Shown piece after piece: positions 24,458 through 33,519 of a stretch of DNA of 64,000 nt. A model generated the notes under the pieces. That model had not been told where the DNA came from. It did no database searches and worked only from the letters and a program-made list of their open reading frames with translations. The DNA lies in NCBI GenBank assembly GCA_041687335.1, contig JAWLCE010000004.1, positions 62,001 to 126,000 on the forward strand. Reading direction: 5' to 3'. A program made the translations under genes and the position numbers. Source of the DNA: JAJFUE01 sp041687335. Lineage in GTDB: Bacteria; Sumerlaeota; Sumerlaeia; MVZB01. Every line of letters starts with the position of its first letter. Positions within the stretch are counted from its first letter, which is position 1.

Positions 24458-25129
24458 ATGCACCCATACCTGACCCTTGGCTGCTGTCTTTTGTTGGCGT
24501 TCGCCCCGGCGCCGGCGCGCGCCGAGGCGGCGGCGCCGGTCAAGGCCGACCTGTTGCTCGAGCGGCTTTACCCGGGAAACACGGGTGAAATTGAGCGGCG
24601 GCTGGAGCCGACATCCCCGACGCTGGCGCGTCGCTCCCCGGAGGCTGCGCCCGAGCGCGTGCTGCGGGCGCGAGCTGCCGTCCCGCCGGATGATGCCCTG
24701 ACCTCGCCGGTGATGGTTCCGGTCGACCTCGCCACCACCGCAGCGCTGGCCAGGGTCGCCGACAGGGTCGATACCGTTTCATTGGGCGAATACCTGCTGA
24801 CGCTGGGGCGGCCGACGGTCCCTGAACCGGCGCGCACGGCCTCGGAGCTGCCGCAGGCGAGGGGAGAGCGGGCGCCGCGCGTGCCGCTGGCGGCCAGCGG
24901 GCCCGCGCCTGCCGAGAAGACCGTGGCGGCGATCGATGTCAATCATGCCCCGGCCGAAACGCTGGCCAGGGGGCTTGGGCTGGATGCGCGGCGGGCGCGC
25001 CTGGTGGTGGAGTTTCGTGAACTGACCGGCCGCTTTCGCGGACCGGCCGACCTGGCCCAGGTCAACGGGCTGACCGACGACATGATTCGGCGCTGGGAGG
25101 AGGAGGGCCTGCTGCGCTTTGAGCCCTGA
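24458..25129 (+). CDS. Secreted helix-hairpin-helix (ComEA-like) protein
   Basis: The 223-residue product starts at 24458, where an AAGGA site lies about 9 bases upstream and a signal peptide (about 1-22, ending PAPARAEA) begins; the longer reading frame to 24350 has no signal at its start. A low-complexity middle leads to a C-terminal pair of helix-hairpin-helix motifs (about 158-220; IDVNHAPAETLARGLGLDARRARLVVEFRE and FRGPADLAQVNGLTDDMIRRWEEEG). This is the ComEA/T2SK-type domain that binds DNA or other partners outside the cytoplasm. A DNA-uptake role is possible; no other competence gene is nearby, so the function stays open. Confidence 0.82.
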   Translation: MHPYLTLGCCLLLAFAPAPARAEAAAPVKADLLLERLYPGNTGEIERRLEPTSPTLARRSPEAAPERVLRARAAVPPDDALTSPVMVPVDLATTAALARVADRVDTVSLGEYLLTLGRPTVPEPARTASELPQARGERAPRVPLAASGPAPAEKTVAAIDVNHAPAETLARGLGLDARRARLVVEFRELTGRFRGPADLAQVNGLTDDMIRRWEEEGLLRFEP

Positions 25130-25144
25130 AGCTGCTCTCCGCGC

Positions 25145-25173
25145 TTGCAAGCGCCCTCGCTGATGCGCATGAT
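25145..25173 (+). promoter_or_regulatory. Predicted sigma-70 promoter of the second sulfatase
   Basis: It has a -35 TTGCAA (25145-25150), a 17-bp spacer and a -10 CATGAT (25168-25173), about 70 bases before the ATG at 25244. Confidence 0.5.
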
Positions 25174-25243
25174 AGCGGTGTCGTGTCAGGGACCCCGCTC
25201 CCTTCGGTCAACCCGGAACCGCTGCGCAAAGGTGAGTCCAGCC

Positions 25244-26782
25244 ATGCCAAGCAAATTTTACCGTGGAATCCTGCTGCTGGCGGTCGGCCTGCTGGCCCCG
25301 CTGGCCACCGCCGCCGAAAGCCGCCGTCCCAACATTCTTTTTGTCTTCACCGATGACCACGCCAGCCATGCGATCTCGGCCTATGGCTCGCGTATCAACC
25401 AGACCCCCAACATCGATCGACTCGCCGATGAGGGGTTGCTGCTGGAGAATTGTTTTGTCACCAATTCGATCTGCGCGCCGAGCCGGGCGGTCATCCTGAC
25501 GGGCAAGCACAGCCACCTCAACAGCCAGACCACCAATATGGATGTCTTCGATGGCTCGCAGGAAACCTTTCCCAAGCTGTTGCGCCAGGCAGGCTACCAG
25601 ACGGCGCTGATCGGCAAGTGGCACCTGCGTTCGGATCCGACCGGTTTCGACCATTGGGAAATCCTGATCGGCCAGGGGCCCTATTACAACCCGCCGATGA
25701 TCCGCAACGGTGAGCGTGTCAAGTATGAGGGCTACACCACCGACATCATCACCGACTTGGCGCTGGACTGGCTGCGCGAGGGGCGCGACCAGGACAAGCC
25801 CTTCATGCTGATGTGTCAGCACAAGGCGCCCCATCGCAACTGGGAGCCCGGCCCCGACCACCTCGACCTCTACGAGGACGTGATGATTCCGGAGCCGCCG
25901 ACGCTGTTTGACGACTGGGTCGGGCGCACGAGCGCGGCGCGGATGCAGGAGATGACGATCTCGGATCACATGCGCGACAGCGACCTCAAGCTGACGCCGC
26001 CGCAGAACCTGACCCCCGCCCAGCTCGAGCGCTGGAATGCGGCCTATGAGCCGCGCAACGCGGCCATGCGGGCGCTCGGCCTGAGCGGGACCGACCGGGT
26101 GCGCTGGAACTATCAGCGCTACATCAAGGATTACCTGCGCACGATTGCCTCGGTGGATGACAACCTTGGGCGGCTGCTTGGCTATCTCGAGGAGACGGGG
26201 CTGGCCGAGAATACCGTCGTCATCTACAGCTCGGACCAGGGGTTCTATCTTGGCGACCACGGCTGGTACGACAAGCGCTGGATGTATGAGGAGTCGTTGC
26301 GCATGCCGTTCATCGTGCGTTGGCCGGGGGTGACGGCGCCCGGGTCGCGCTCGCAGGCACTGGCGCAGAATCTGGATTTCGCGCCCACCTTCCTCGAGAT
26401 CGCAGGGGTGGAGCCGCCGAGGGCGATGCAGGGCGCCTCGCTGTTGCCGATCATGCAGGGCGAACAGCCGGCGTCGTGGCGCGAGTCGATCTACTATCAC
26501 TACTATGAGCAGGGCCAGCATGCCGTGCAGCCGCATTACGGCGTGCGCACCACGAGCCATAAGCTGATCCACTACTACCTCATCGATGAATGGGAGATGT
26601 TTGACCTGGCGCGCGATCCCGAGGAGCTGCGCAGCGTGCACGAGAATCCGGAGTATGCCGAGGTGCGTCGCGAGCTGGAGGCCGAGCTGGCGGACCTGCA
26701 GCGGCATTACAAGGTCAAACATCCCACCGTCGACCCCAACGAGGCGGTGCGGCAGGAACGTCGGCGCCAGGCCGGTGGCTGA
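25244..26782 (+). CDS. Secreted arylsulfatase-type sulfatase
   Basis: This 512-residue hydrolase removes sulfate esters from carbohydrates. The ATG at 25244 has an AAGGTGA site upstream and starts a signal peptide (about 1-24, ending ATAAES); the upstream reading frame to 25145 is rejected. The formylglycine site C-A-P-S-R is at 77-81, the metal DD at 37-38 (FTDDHA), GKWHL near 125 and the second metal-site motif SSDQGFYLGDHGWYDKR near 330. It resembles N-sulfoglucosamine sulfohydrolase and choline-sulfatase-type enzymes. It is followed by prs after 33 bases, possibly by read-through. No maturase is in the window. Confidence 0.93.
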   Translation: MPSKFYRGILLLAVGLLAPLATAAESRRPNILFVFTDDHASHAISAYGSRINQTPNIDRLADEGLLLENCFVTNSICAPSRAVILTGKHSHLNSQTTNMDVFDGSQETFPKLLRQAGYQTALIGKWHLRSDPTGFDHWEILIGQGPYYNPPMIRNGERVKYEGYTTDIITDLALDWLREGRDQDKPFMLMCQHKAPHRNWEPGPDHLDLYEDVMIPEPPTLFDDWVGRTSAARMQEMTISDHMRDSDLKLTPPQNLTPAQLERWNAAYEPRNAAMRALGLSGTDRVRWNYQRYIKDYLRTIASVDDNLGRLLGYLEETGLAENTVVIYSSDQGFYLGDHGWYDKRWMYEESLRMPFIVRWPGVTAPGSRSQALAQNLDFAPTFLEIAGVEPPRAMQGASLLPIMQGEQPASWRESIYYHYYEQGQHAVQPHYGVRTTSHKLIHYYLIDEWEMFDLARDPEELRSVHENPEYAEVRRELEAELADLQRHYKVKHPTVDPNEAVRQERRRQAGG

Positions 26783-26815
26783 AACATATTCACTGAAGGG
26801 TAAGCAATCACTCTG

Positions 26816-27826
26816 ATGACGCGGATCAATCCATCTTTTTCGGCGCCGCTGGTCTTTGGCGGAACTTCGGGCCGGCACCTGTCCAGTGATGTCTGCCGGC
26901 GACTGAACCTTGAGGAGGGCCGGCTTGAACTGTCCAATTTTTCGGATGGCGAGAGCTGGGTCAAGATCCTCGACAACGTGCGTGGGGCGGACTGCTACGT
27001 CATCCAGTCAACGTGTCCGCCGGTCAACCAGAACCTGATGGAGCTGCTGTTGACCATCGATGCGCTGCGCCGGGCCTCGGCCGATCGCATCAACCTGATC
27101 ATCCCCTATTTCGGCTATGCCCGGCAGGACCGCAAGGATCAGGGCCGCGTGCCGGTGTCGGCCAAGCTGATCGCCAACATCATCGCCACGGCGGGGGCCT
27201 CGCGCGTGATCTGCCTGGACCTGCACTCGGCTCAGATCCAGGGCTTCTTCGACCTTCCGGTGGATCATCTGTATGCCAAGCCGGCGCTGCTCGATTACAT
27301 CAACTGTCAGAAGTGGAACGATAACCTGGTTGTGGTCTCGCCCGACGTCGGCAACGTCAAGATGACACGCGGCTATGCGCAGGCGCTCGGTGCGCGTATC
27401 GCGATCATCGACAAGCGGCGCCCCAAGGCGAATGTCAGCGAGGTGATGCATATCGTCGGCGACGTCAAGGGCTGCCATTGTCTGCTGGTGGACGACCTGA
27501 TCGACACGGCCGGCACGCTTTGCACCGCCGCACGGGCGCTCAAGGAGGCCGGCGCGCTCTCGATCTCGGCCTGCGCATCGCACCCGGTCCTGTCGGGTCC
27601 GGCCCGTCAGCGGTTGATGGATTCCCCGATCGAGCGGGTGATCGTGACCAACTCGATCCCGCCCCGACCCGATGAAGACTGCACCAAGCTCGAGGTGATC
27701 AACATCGCGCCGTTGCTGGCGGAGACGATCCACCGCATTCACAATTATTTATCGGTCTCCGAGCTGTTCCAGGTCGTCGACCCGCAGCCCCGCGGCGGGT
27801 CTGATTCGACTCCCAGGACCGATTGA
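26816..27826 (+). CDS. prs: Ribose-phosphate pyrophosphokinase
   Basis: It makes PRPP from ribose 5-phosphate and ATP for purine, pyrimidine, NAD, histidine and tryptophan synthesis. The 336-residue protein shows IIPYFGYARQDRKDQGR around 95-111 (the ATP-binding flexible region), DLHSAQIQGFFD at 135-146, SPDVGNVKMTRGYAQALGA at 175-193 and the PRPP loop VDDLIDTAGTL at 225-235. It is slightly longer than the usual 310-320 residues, with an extra C-terminal tail. Its stop overlaps the start of kdtA by four bases, suggesting translational coupling of nucleotide and envelope precursor supply. Confidence 0.96.
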   Translation: MTRINPSFSAPLVFGGTSGRHLSSDVCRRLNLEEGRLELSNFSDGESWVKILDNVRGADCYVIQSTCPPVNQNLMELLLTIDALRRASADRINLIIPYFGYARQDRKDQGRVPVSAKLIANIIATAGASRVICLDLHSAQIQGFFDLPVDHLYAKPALLDYINCQKWNDNLVVVSPDVGNVKMTRGYAQALGARIAIIDKRRPKANVSEVMHIVGDVKGCHCLLVDDLIDTAGTLCTAARALKEAGALSISACASHPVLSGPARQRLMDSPIERVIVTNSIPPRPDEDCTKLEVINIAPLLAETIHRIHNYLSVSELFQVVDPQPRGGSDSTPRTD

Positions 27827-29121
27827 GCGCACCGGTGTCGACACGATTCGATCTTCTTTATGCGTTGGCGCTGCCTGGTGTGCTGCCCTATCTGGCGGCG
27901 CGGCGGCTGCGCGGCAAATATGGGGAGAGCGCCGGCGGCATGCTGGGGCGGCGGCTGCCGTCAGGCGAGGCGGCGCGTCCGTTTGCCGATGGCTCGCTTT
28001 GGATTCACGCTGTTTCGGTGGGCGAGGTGGCGGCGGCGGGGGCCGTGGCGCCGGGATTGCGCGAGCTCGCGCCGGGGCTGCCGCTGGTGGTCAGCACCGT
28101 CACCGAGACCGGCCAGGCCGCCGCGCGGCGGGCCTTTCCCGCCGACACGACCACCTATTTTCCGCTCGATATATCGTCCAACGTGCACCGCTTTCAAGAG
28201 GTCTTCCGTCCGCGCATCTTTGTAGTGATGGAGACCGAACTGTGGCCGAATTTCCTGATGCTGGCGGCCGCGCGCGGCACGCGCTGCTTCATGCTCAATG
28301 CCAAGCTGTCGGACCGCTCCTTTCCGCGCTACCGGCGATTCAAGGGGGTGCTGACGCCGGCGCTGTCGGCGTTGCGCGGCGTCTGCACCCAGACGGCCGA
28401 CGGGGCGCGCCGCTTCGCCGAGCTGGGCATTGAGCCCTCGCGCATCCGCGCCACCGGCAACTGCAAGTTCGACCTGAACCAACCGCCGCTGGTGGAGCCG
28501 GCGCGGGCCGAGCTGCTGGCCGAGCTGGGCATGAACCCGCGTCGGCGCTGGATCGTCGCCGGTTCAACCCATCCGGGTGAGGAAAAGATCATGCTCGACG
28601 CGCTGGCGGCGCTGCGCGCCCGGGTCCCCGAGATCGGCCTGCTGCTTTGCCCGCGCCACCCCGAGCGCTTCACCGAGGTCGCACGCCTGGTCGCCGCCGC
28701 CGGCTGGCGCACCGGACGCGCCAGCGCCCCCGCGGCCGATGCCGATCCCGAGGTGGTCGTGCTTGACCGCATGGGCGTGCTGGCGCGGGCTTATGGCCTG
28801 GGCGAGGCGGCGATCGTCGCCGGCAGCTTCTGCCCGGTGGGTGGGCACAATCTGCTCGAGCCGGCAGTCCATCGCGTGCCGGTCCTGTTCGGGCCCGACA
28901 TGCACAGCCAGCGCGAGATCGACCGCTTGTTCAAGGAAGCCGGCGCCGGGATTCAGGTCGAGCCGGCGGATTTGGCACCCGCGCTGGAACGCCTGCTGGT
29001 TGACCCAGCCGCGCGGCGCGCCGCGGGCGAGAAGGCCCATGCCGCGCTGGCACAAAATCAAGGCAGCGCCGCCCGCGCCGTCGCCGCCATTGGCGAATGG
29101 CTTGCCATCGACGGTTATTAA
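27823..29121 (+). CDS. waaA: 3-deoxy-D-manno-octulosonic acid (Kdo) transferase
   Basis: This 432-residue GT-B enzyme transfers Kdo from CMP-Kdo to lipid IVA at the inner membrane. Diagnostic segments are the N-terminal hydrophobic anchor, LWIHAVSVGEVAAAGAVAPG near 60-80, VSTVTETGQAAARRAFP, VMETELWPNF near 135 and GGHNLLEPAVHRVPVLFGPDM near 345. The reading frame starts with TTG at 27823, overlapping the prs stop; a GTG (codon 5 of this reading) is the main alternative. It converges on trxB with 15 bases between stops. It shows that the cell makes lipid A-based lipopolysaccharide and so is diderm. Confidence 0.95.
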   Translation: MSAPVSTRFDLLYALALPGVLPYLAARRLRGKYGESAGGMLGRRLPSGEAARPFADGSLWIHAVSVGEVAAAGAVAPGLRELAPGLPLVVSTVTETGQAAARRAFPADTTTYFPLDISSNVHRFQEVFRPRIFVVMETELWPNFLMLAAARGTRCFMLNAKLSDRSFPRYRRFKGVLTPALSALRGVCTQTADGARRFAELGIEPSRIRATGNCKFDLNQPPLVEPARAELLAELGMNPRRRWIVAGSTHPGEEKIMLDALAALRARVPEIGLLLCPRHPERFTEVARLVAAAGWRTGRASAPAADADPEVVVLDRMGVLARAYGLGEAAIVAGSFCPVGGHNLLEPAVHRVPVLFGPDMHSQREIDRLFKEAGAGIQVEPADLAPALERLLVDPAARRAAGEKAHAALAQNQGSAARAVAAIGEWLAIDGY

Positions 29122-29136
29122 GTTTCAAATACGGCC

Positions 29137-30126
29137 TCAGCGCTCGGCCAGTTCTTCCTCGATGCGCACCAGTTCGTCCTTGCGGTGCTCGAGGTAGCGC
29201 TCCGCGTCGATGGCGGCGCGGCAGCCGGTGCCGGCGGCGGTGACGGCCTGACGGTAGATGTTGTCGGCCACGTCGCCACAGGCAAACACCCCCTCCACGG
29301 AGGTCTGGGTGCGCGGGTCCGCGACGACGATGTTGCCGGAGGCATCGACCTCGATCTGGCCGTCGAGGAAGCCGGTGTTGGGCTCATGACCGATGGCGAT
29401 GAAGACGCCGTCGCAATCCATGATCGATTCTTCACCGGTCAGCGTGTTGCGCAGGCGCACGGCGTGCAGCTTCTTCTGCTCGACCCCGAGCATCTCGATG
29501 ACCTGGCTGTTCCACAGAAAGTCGATCTTGGGGTGATCTAGCGCGCGCTGCTGCATGATCTTGCTGGCGCGCAGGGAGTCGCGGCGGTGGACGACGGTCA
29601 CGCTGCTGGCGAACTTGGTCAGGAAGATCGCCTCCTCGATGGCGGTGTCGCCGCCACCGACCACCAGCACCTTGCGGTTGCGGAAGAAGAAGCCATCGCA
29701 GGTGGCGCAGGCCGAGACGCCCATGCCCATCAGCGCGAGCTCGGAGGGCAGCCCCAACAGGCGTGCGCGCGCGCCGGTGGCCACGATCAGCGAATGGGTG
29801 CGCAGGGTCCGGCCGTTGCCCAGGTGCAGCTTGAAGGGGCGATCGGCCAGCTCGGCGCGCACGATCCGCTCGTCCAGGTGAACGGTGCCGAAGCGCTGGG
29901 ACTGCTTGCGCATCGCTTCGATCAGCTCGGGCCCCATGATGCCTTCGGGGAAGCCGGGGAAGTTTTCGACCTCGGTGGTGATCGTGAGCTGGCCGCCGGG
30001 TTGGTCGCCCTCGAGCAGAACGGGTTCCAGGTCGGCGCGGGCGGCATAAATCGCGGCCGTAAAGCCAGCCGGCCCCGAGCCTGCAATCACGACTTTGTGA
30101 ATTTTGTGAAAAACTTCCTGGCTCAT
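29137..30126 (-). CDS. trxB: Thioredoxin reductase
   Basis: This 329-residue FAD and NADPH flavoprotein reduces thioredoxin. It has the FAD loop GSGPAG at 16-21, the redox pair C140-A-T-C143 (SACATCDGFFFRN), the NADPH loop GGGDTAIEEA at 157-166 and the C-terminal FAD motif GVFACGDVADNIYRQ around 285-299. It has its own promoter and converges on waaA. It is a little longer than E. coli TrxB mainly at the C-terminus (ERYLEHRKDELVRIEEELAER). Confidence 0.96.
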   Translation of the reverse strand: MSQEVFHKIHKVVIAGSGPAGFTAAIYAARADLEPVLLEGDQPGGQLTITTEVENFPGFPEGIMGPELIEAMRKQSQRFGTVHLDERIVRAELADRPFKLHLGNGRTLRTHSLIVATGARARLLGLPSELALMGMGVSACATCDGFFFRNRKVLVVGGGDTAIEEAIFLTKFASSVTVVHRRDSLRASKIMQQRALDHPKIDFLWNSQVIEMLGVEQKKLHAVRLRNTLTGEESIMDCDGVFIAIGHEPNTGFLDGQIEVDASGNIVVADPRTQTSVEGVFACGDVADNIYRQAVTAAGTGCRAAIDAERYLEHRKDELVRIEEELAER

Positions 30127-30182
30127 GAGTCACCGCGGCTGGAGGGGGTTGGTGGATCCGGAATAACGCGCCGGCTCAATTC

Positions 30183-30211
30183 ATGATGAAGGTTTTCAGT
30201 GGTGGAGTCAA
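30183..30211 (-). promoter_or_regulatory. Predicted sigma-70 promoter of trxB
   Basis: On the minus strand there is a -35 TTGACT (30211-30206), a 17-bp spacer and a -10 CATCAT (30188-30183), about 57 bases before the trxB ATG. Confidence 0.65.
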
Positions 30212-30289
30212 CCGCCGCCCCCTTGTCTCTGGGCCAAACGGCGTGCGGGCGGGGGCGTCTTTGCTGTTTCGGCGCCCGGGGCCTTCGTG

Positions 30290-30295
30290 GATAAT
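30290..30295 (+). promoter_or_regulatory. Possible -10 hexamer of the ABC ATPase gene
   Basis: GATAAT (30290-30295) lies 6 bases before the ATG at 30302, a spacing that would give a nearly leaderless message. There is no purine-rich ribosome site and no good -35, so this is tentative. Confidence 0.35.
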
Positions 30296-30301
30296 ACGGG
30301 C

Positions 30302-31687
30302 ATGATTCGGGTGCGCGCACTCTCCAAACGCTACATGATGTATCACCGGCCGCTGGATCGCCTCTGGGACTGGCTGGGCGTGGGTTCCGCGCGCGGCCGG
30401 CCGTTCTGGGCGCTACGTGACATCGATTTTGAAGTCACGCGCGGCACCTCGATGGGAATCGTCGGGGTCAATGGCGCCGGCAAATCGACCCTGCTCAAGA
30501 TCCTGACGGGCACGACCCTGCCGACCGCGGGCGACTTTTCGATCCAGGGGCGCGTGGCGAGCCTGCTCGAGCTCGGCACGGGCTTCCACCCTGAATTCAC
30601 CGGTCGCCAGAACATCCAGTTCGCCGCGCGGATGGCGGGGCTCGAGGACCACCAACTGGCCGAGCGTTTCGACCAGATCGTGGAGTTCTCGGAGCTGGGG
30701 GATTTCATTGACCAGCCGGTGCGAACCTACTCCAGCGGCATGGCGCTGCGGCTGGGCTTTGCCGTCGCCTCCAGTGTCGATCCCGACGTGCTGCTGATCG
30801 ACGAGGCGCTGGCCGTGGGCGACCTGCACTTCCAGCAGAAATGCCTGCGCCGGATTCGGGAATTCCACGAGCGGGGCATCACCGTGCTCTTCGTCAGTCA
30901 CGACCCGGGGATGGTCAAAAAATTCTGCACCGAGGCGATCCTGCTCGACGAGGGGCGGCTGGTCGAGCGCGGGCGGCCCGACCGCGTGCTCGATTTTTAT
31001 ACCGCGCGCCTGGCCGAGAAGCATCGCGGCGGCGGGGGGCGCGCGCGCACCATCCGTCAAACCGCCGAGGCGGGGGAGGCCCCCTCCGCCGCCGTTCCGG
31101 TTTCGCCCGCGCCGACCGGGTCCAATGAGCCGCCGCTGCTGGAACCCCGCGGCGACCGCACCGGCAACTTCCGCGCCGTCATCACCTCCGTCTACCTGCT
31201 CGATGAGGAGGACCGGCTGCTGGGCGCCATCGCGTCCAGCGGACAGTGGGTCCGGCTTTGCGTGCGCGCGGTGGCGCTCGAGCCGATTCAGGAGGCTACC
31301 ATCGGCATTGCCCTCAAGGATCGGCTTGGCCAGGAAATCTATGGCACGAATACCTGCCTGCTTGAGCAGACGATCGAGGCTCTGGAGCCGGGCCGGCGCA
31401 TCGAGGTGCGCTTCGACCTGCCGCTCAACCTGATTGAAGGGGCCTATTCGGTGACGGCGGCGCTGCACAGCGGTTCGGCCCACACCGTGGACTGCTACGA
31501 TTGGGTGGAGCACGCCCTCGCGATCCACCTGCTGCCCGATCCGGCCGAGCGCTTCACGGGCATCTGCCGGCTCGGCGCGCGCGCCAGCGTTGAGGTGGCG
31601 CCGGCGGCCGAGGCCGAGCAGCTTTATGCCCGCCGGCAGCGCGAGCGACTCGACCCGCCGCCAGTTCAAACCGGTTCAGCCAGATGA
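30302..31687 (+). CDS. Wzt-like polysaccharide ABC transporter ATPase
   Basis: This 461-residue protein has an N-terminal ABC ATPase domain with Walker A GVNGAGKST at 55-63, signature YSSGM at 143-147 and Walker B VLLIDEAL at 163-170, with the FHPEFTGRQNI insertion seen in polysaccharide exporters. A linker rich in Pro and Ala leads to a C-terminal beta-sandwich like the Wzt cargo-recognition domain (about 295-425). It would power export of an undecaprenyl-linked glycan with a Wzm-type permease, which is not next to it. A GTG at 30287 is a possible alternative start. The two downstream membrane genes overlap end to end, so the three form an operon. Confidence 0.9.
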   Translation: MIRVRALSKRYMMYHRPLDRLWDWLGVGSARGRPFWALRDIDFEVTRGTSMGIVGVNGAGKSTLLKILTGTTLPTAGDFSIQGRVASLLELGTGFHPEFTGRQNIQFAARMAGLEDHQLAERFDQIVEFSELGDFIDQPVRTYSSGMALRLGFAVASSVDPDVLLIDEALAVGDLHFQQKCLRRIREFHERGITVLFVSHDPGMVKKFCTEAILLDEGRLVERGRPDRVLDFYTARLAEKHRGGGGRARTIRQTAEAGEAPSAAVPVSPAPTGSNEPPLLEPRGDRTGNFRAVITSVYLLDEEDRLLGAIASSGQWVRLCVRAVALEPIQEATIGIALKDRLGQEIYGTNTCLLEQTIEALEPGRRIEVRFDLPLNLIEGAYSVTAALHSGSAHTVDCYDWVEHALAIHLLPDPAERFTGICRLGARASVEVAPAAEAEQLYARRQRERLDPPPVQTGSAR

Positions 31688-33519
31688 CCCCATGCCTTGC
31701 CAGGACCTCCACCTGCCCTGCCATGGCGGGGCGGGGCTCGCTGCTTGCAAAGATCGAGGGCTTGGGAGTGATTGATCTCCTGTTGGTGGTCGTGGCGGCG
31801 ATTCAGTATCTCCTATTGCGCGGGGCCATCGATCGGACGCCGATCCAGCCGCCGATGTGGCTGCTCGTGCCGGTTGGCCTCACTTGGCTGTTGCTGGCGG
31901 TGGGCGGGCTGGCGCAACTGCGCGGGGCGGCCGGAGGGCGCGGCGAACTGACGCCTGTGGCCGGCTTGCACCTGGCCGGTTGGGGCCTTATGTTCGCCGT
32001 CTGGGTTGTGATCGTCTTCAACATGAATGAGGACGCGCTCTGGGGCTTCTGGCATCTGGTGCGGTATGAGCCGCAGGAATATGCCGCGTTGGCCTCGATC
32101 GTGCCGCTGGCGCTGGCTCCGGGCTGGCGACGGCTCTGGCGTGCGGCGCGGCTGGGTTGGTTGCGGCGCGGGGGCAGATTGAAACGGCAAGGGCGAGTTC
32201 GAAATCTGCTGATTGTGGTCGCCCTGCTGGGTTATGCCTTCCTGATGCGCGACCATGCGATCTGGTCCGACGGCTGGGGGTTGCTCGGTTTTATCGGCAG
32301 CCAATCCCAGATCGCGCCCGATGCCTATCGCGAGCCGGGCCTCGTGCTGTTCCTGCGCGAGGCGGGCGGGGTGCTGATCGCGGCGGGGCTGGACGCGGGT
32401 CAGGCGGTGGGCTTGATCAATGGCCTGGCAGCCCTGGGCGTGCTGGGGCTGGTGCACCTGCAGATGCGCCGCTGGAGGTACACCCGCTCCCAAATAAGGA
32501 TTGGGTGGCTGTTGTCGCTCTCGACGCTGGGCATCACGCAGTCGCTGATGGGCCACATCGAGCTGTATCCGCTGTTGATGTTGGGGCAGACGGCGACGCT
32601 GGTGGCGGGGCTGGCGGCGCTGGACCGGCGGATCTGGCTGGGTTGGCCGGCTGTGATCTATGCCCTTACGCTGGCGGGCCACCTGTCGGCGGTTTTCCTG
32701 GCGCCGGCCGTCACCGTGATCTTCCTGTTGCACGCCTGGCCCGACCGCCGCGCCTTGGTGCGTGGGCTGGCGCTGCTGCTGGCCATCGGCATCCTCGTGC
32801 ATGGGCCGCTATGGGTTGGGCTGATGCCGGCGTTGGAGGATCCCAGCCCGCGTGGGCTCTTTGAGGCCCTGAGCGGCTCGCTCAACACTGATGCGGCCGG
32901 CATGTCCTTCATTGGCCAGCAGCATCCGACCTGGGGTGGCCAGTTTGCCGAAATCTTCGGTGCGGTCAATTTGTTCAAGCTGGTGCAGATCCATTTTTAT
33001 CTGATCGGCGGGGCGCTGCTTTCGCTGCTGGTCGCGCTGTTGGCGCGTCCGCTGGGCTGGCGGGCGCGGCGCCTGACCGCAGCGCCCAATCGCGCGCATC
33101 TGGCGGTGTTGACGGCGGCTTGGGCCGGTTATGCCATTTATGCACTGGCCTGGCATAACGACTGGGCATGGAATGAGGATTGGGACCTGTTCAGTGCCAT
33201 CGCTCCGACGGGGCTGTTGCTGGCGCTGCGCCTGATCATGCCGATGCATGGTGTTTCGCGGCTGCCGCTGGGGCTGGCGGCGCGGCTGGCGCTGTTCGCC
33301 ATCGCGCTAGGGGTCACGCAGCATCATTACAACCATACGCATGCGACGTTCATTGGCAACACGAACAAGGTGACCTGGAATAAAGATTACGGCCACCAGA
33401 TTCAGCGCCTTCAGCTGCGTCATCGGTTTCCCAGCTATACGAGGTATGTTTACAGAGACGGGGAAATCGAGGTCACGTTGCCGGGCGGCCGCCGCTGGTC
33501 CCCGGAGGAGCAGCCATGA
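31684..33519 (+). CDS. Polytopic membrane protein, possible GT-C type glycosyltransferase
   Basis: The 611-residue product has about a dozen hydrophobic segments and no motif I can name firmly. Between membrane segments near residue 195 there is a short loop (LMRDHAIWSDGWGL). Aromatic-rich membrane ends, a late periplasmic Trp/Asp patch (AWHNDWAWNEDWDLF) and a basic C-terminal tail are consistent with GT-C glycosyltransferases or flippase-type proteins. It overlaps the ABC ATPase stop by four bases and its own stop overlaps the next gene, so all three are translationally coupled. An ATG at codon 14 is an alternative start. The role in glycan assembly is inferred from context only. Confidence 0.75.
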   Translation: MTPCLARTSTCPAMAGRGSLLAKIEGLGVIDLLLVVVAAIQYLLLRGAIDRTPIQPPMWLLVPVGLTWLLLAVGGLAQLRGAAGGRGELTPVAGLHLAGWGLMFAVWVVIVFNMNEDALWGFWHLVRYEPQEYAALASIVPLALAPGWRRLWRAARLGWLRRGGRLKRQGRVRNLLIVVALLGYAFLMRDHAIWSDGWGLLGFIGSQSQIAPDAYREPGLVLFLREAGGVLIAAGLDAGQAVGLINGLAALGVLGLVHLQMRRWRYTRSQIRIGWLLSLSTLGITQSLMGHIELYPLLMLGQTATLVAGLAALDRRIWLGWPAVIYALTLAGHLSAVFLAPAVTVIFLLHAWPDRRALVRGLALLLAIGILVHGPLWVGLMPALEDPSPRGLFEALSGSLNTDAAGMSFIGQQHPTWGGQFAEIFGAVNLFKLVQIHFYLIGGALLSLLVALLARPLGWRARRLTAAPNRAHLAVLTAAWAGYAIYALAWHNDWAWNEDWDLFSAIAPTGLLLALRLIMPMHGVSRLPLGLAARLALFAIALGVTQHHYNHTHATFIGNTNKVTWNKDYGHQIQRLQLRHRFPSYTRYVYRDGEIEVTLPGGRRWSPEEQP

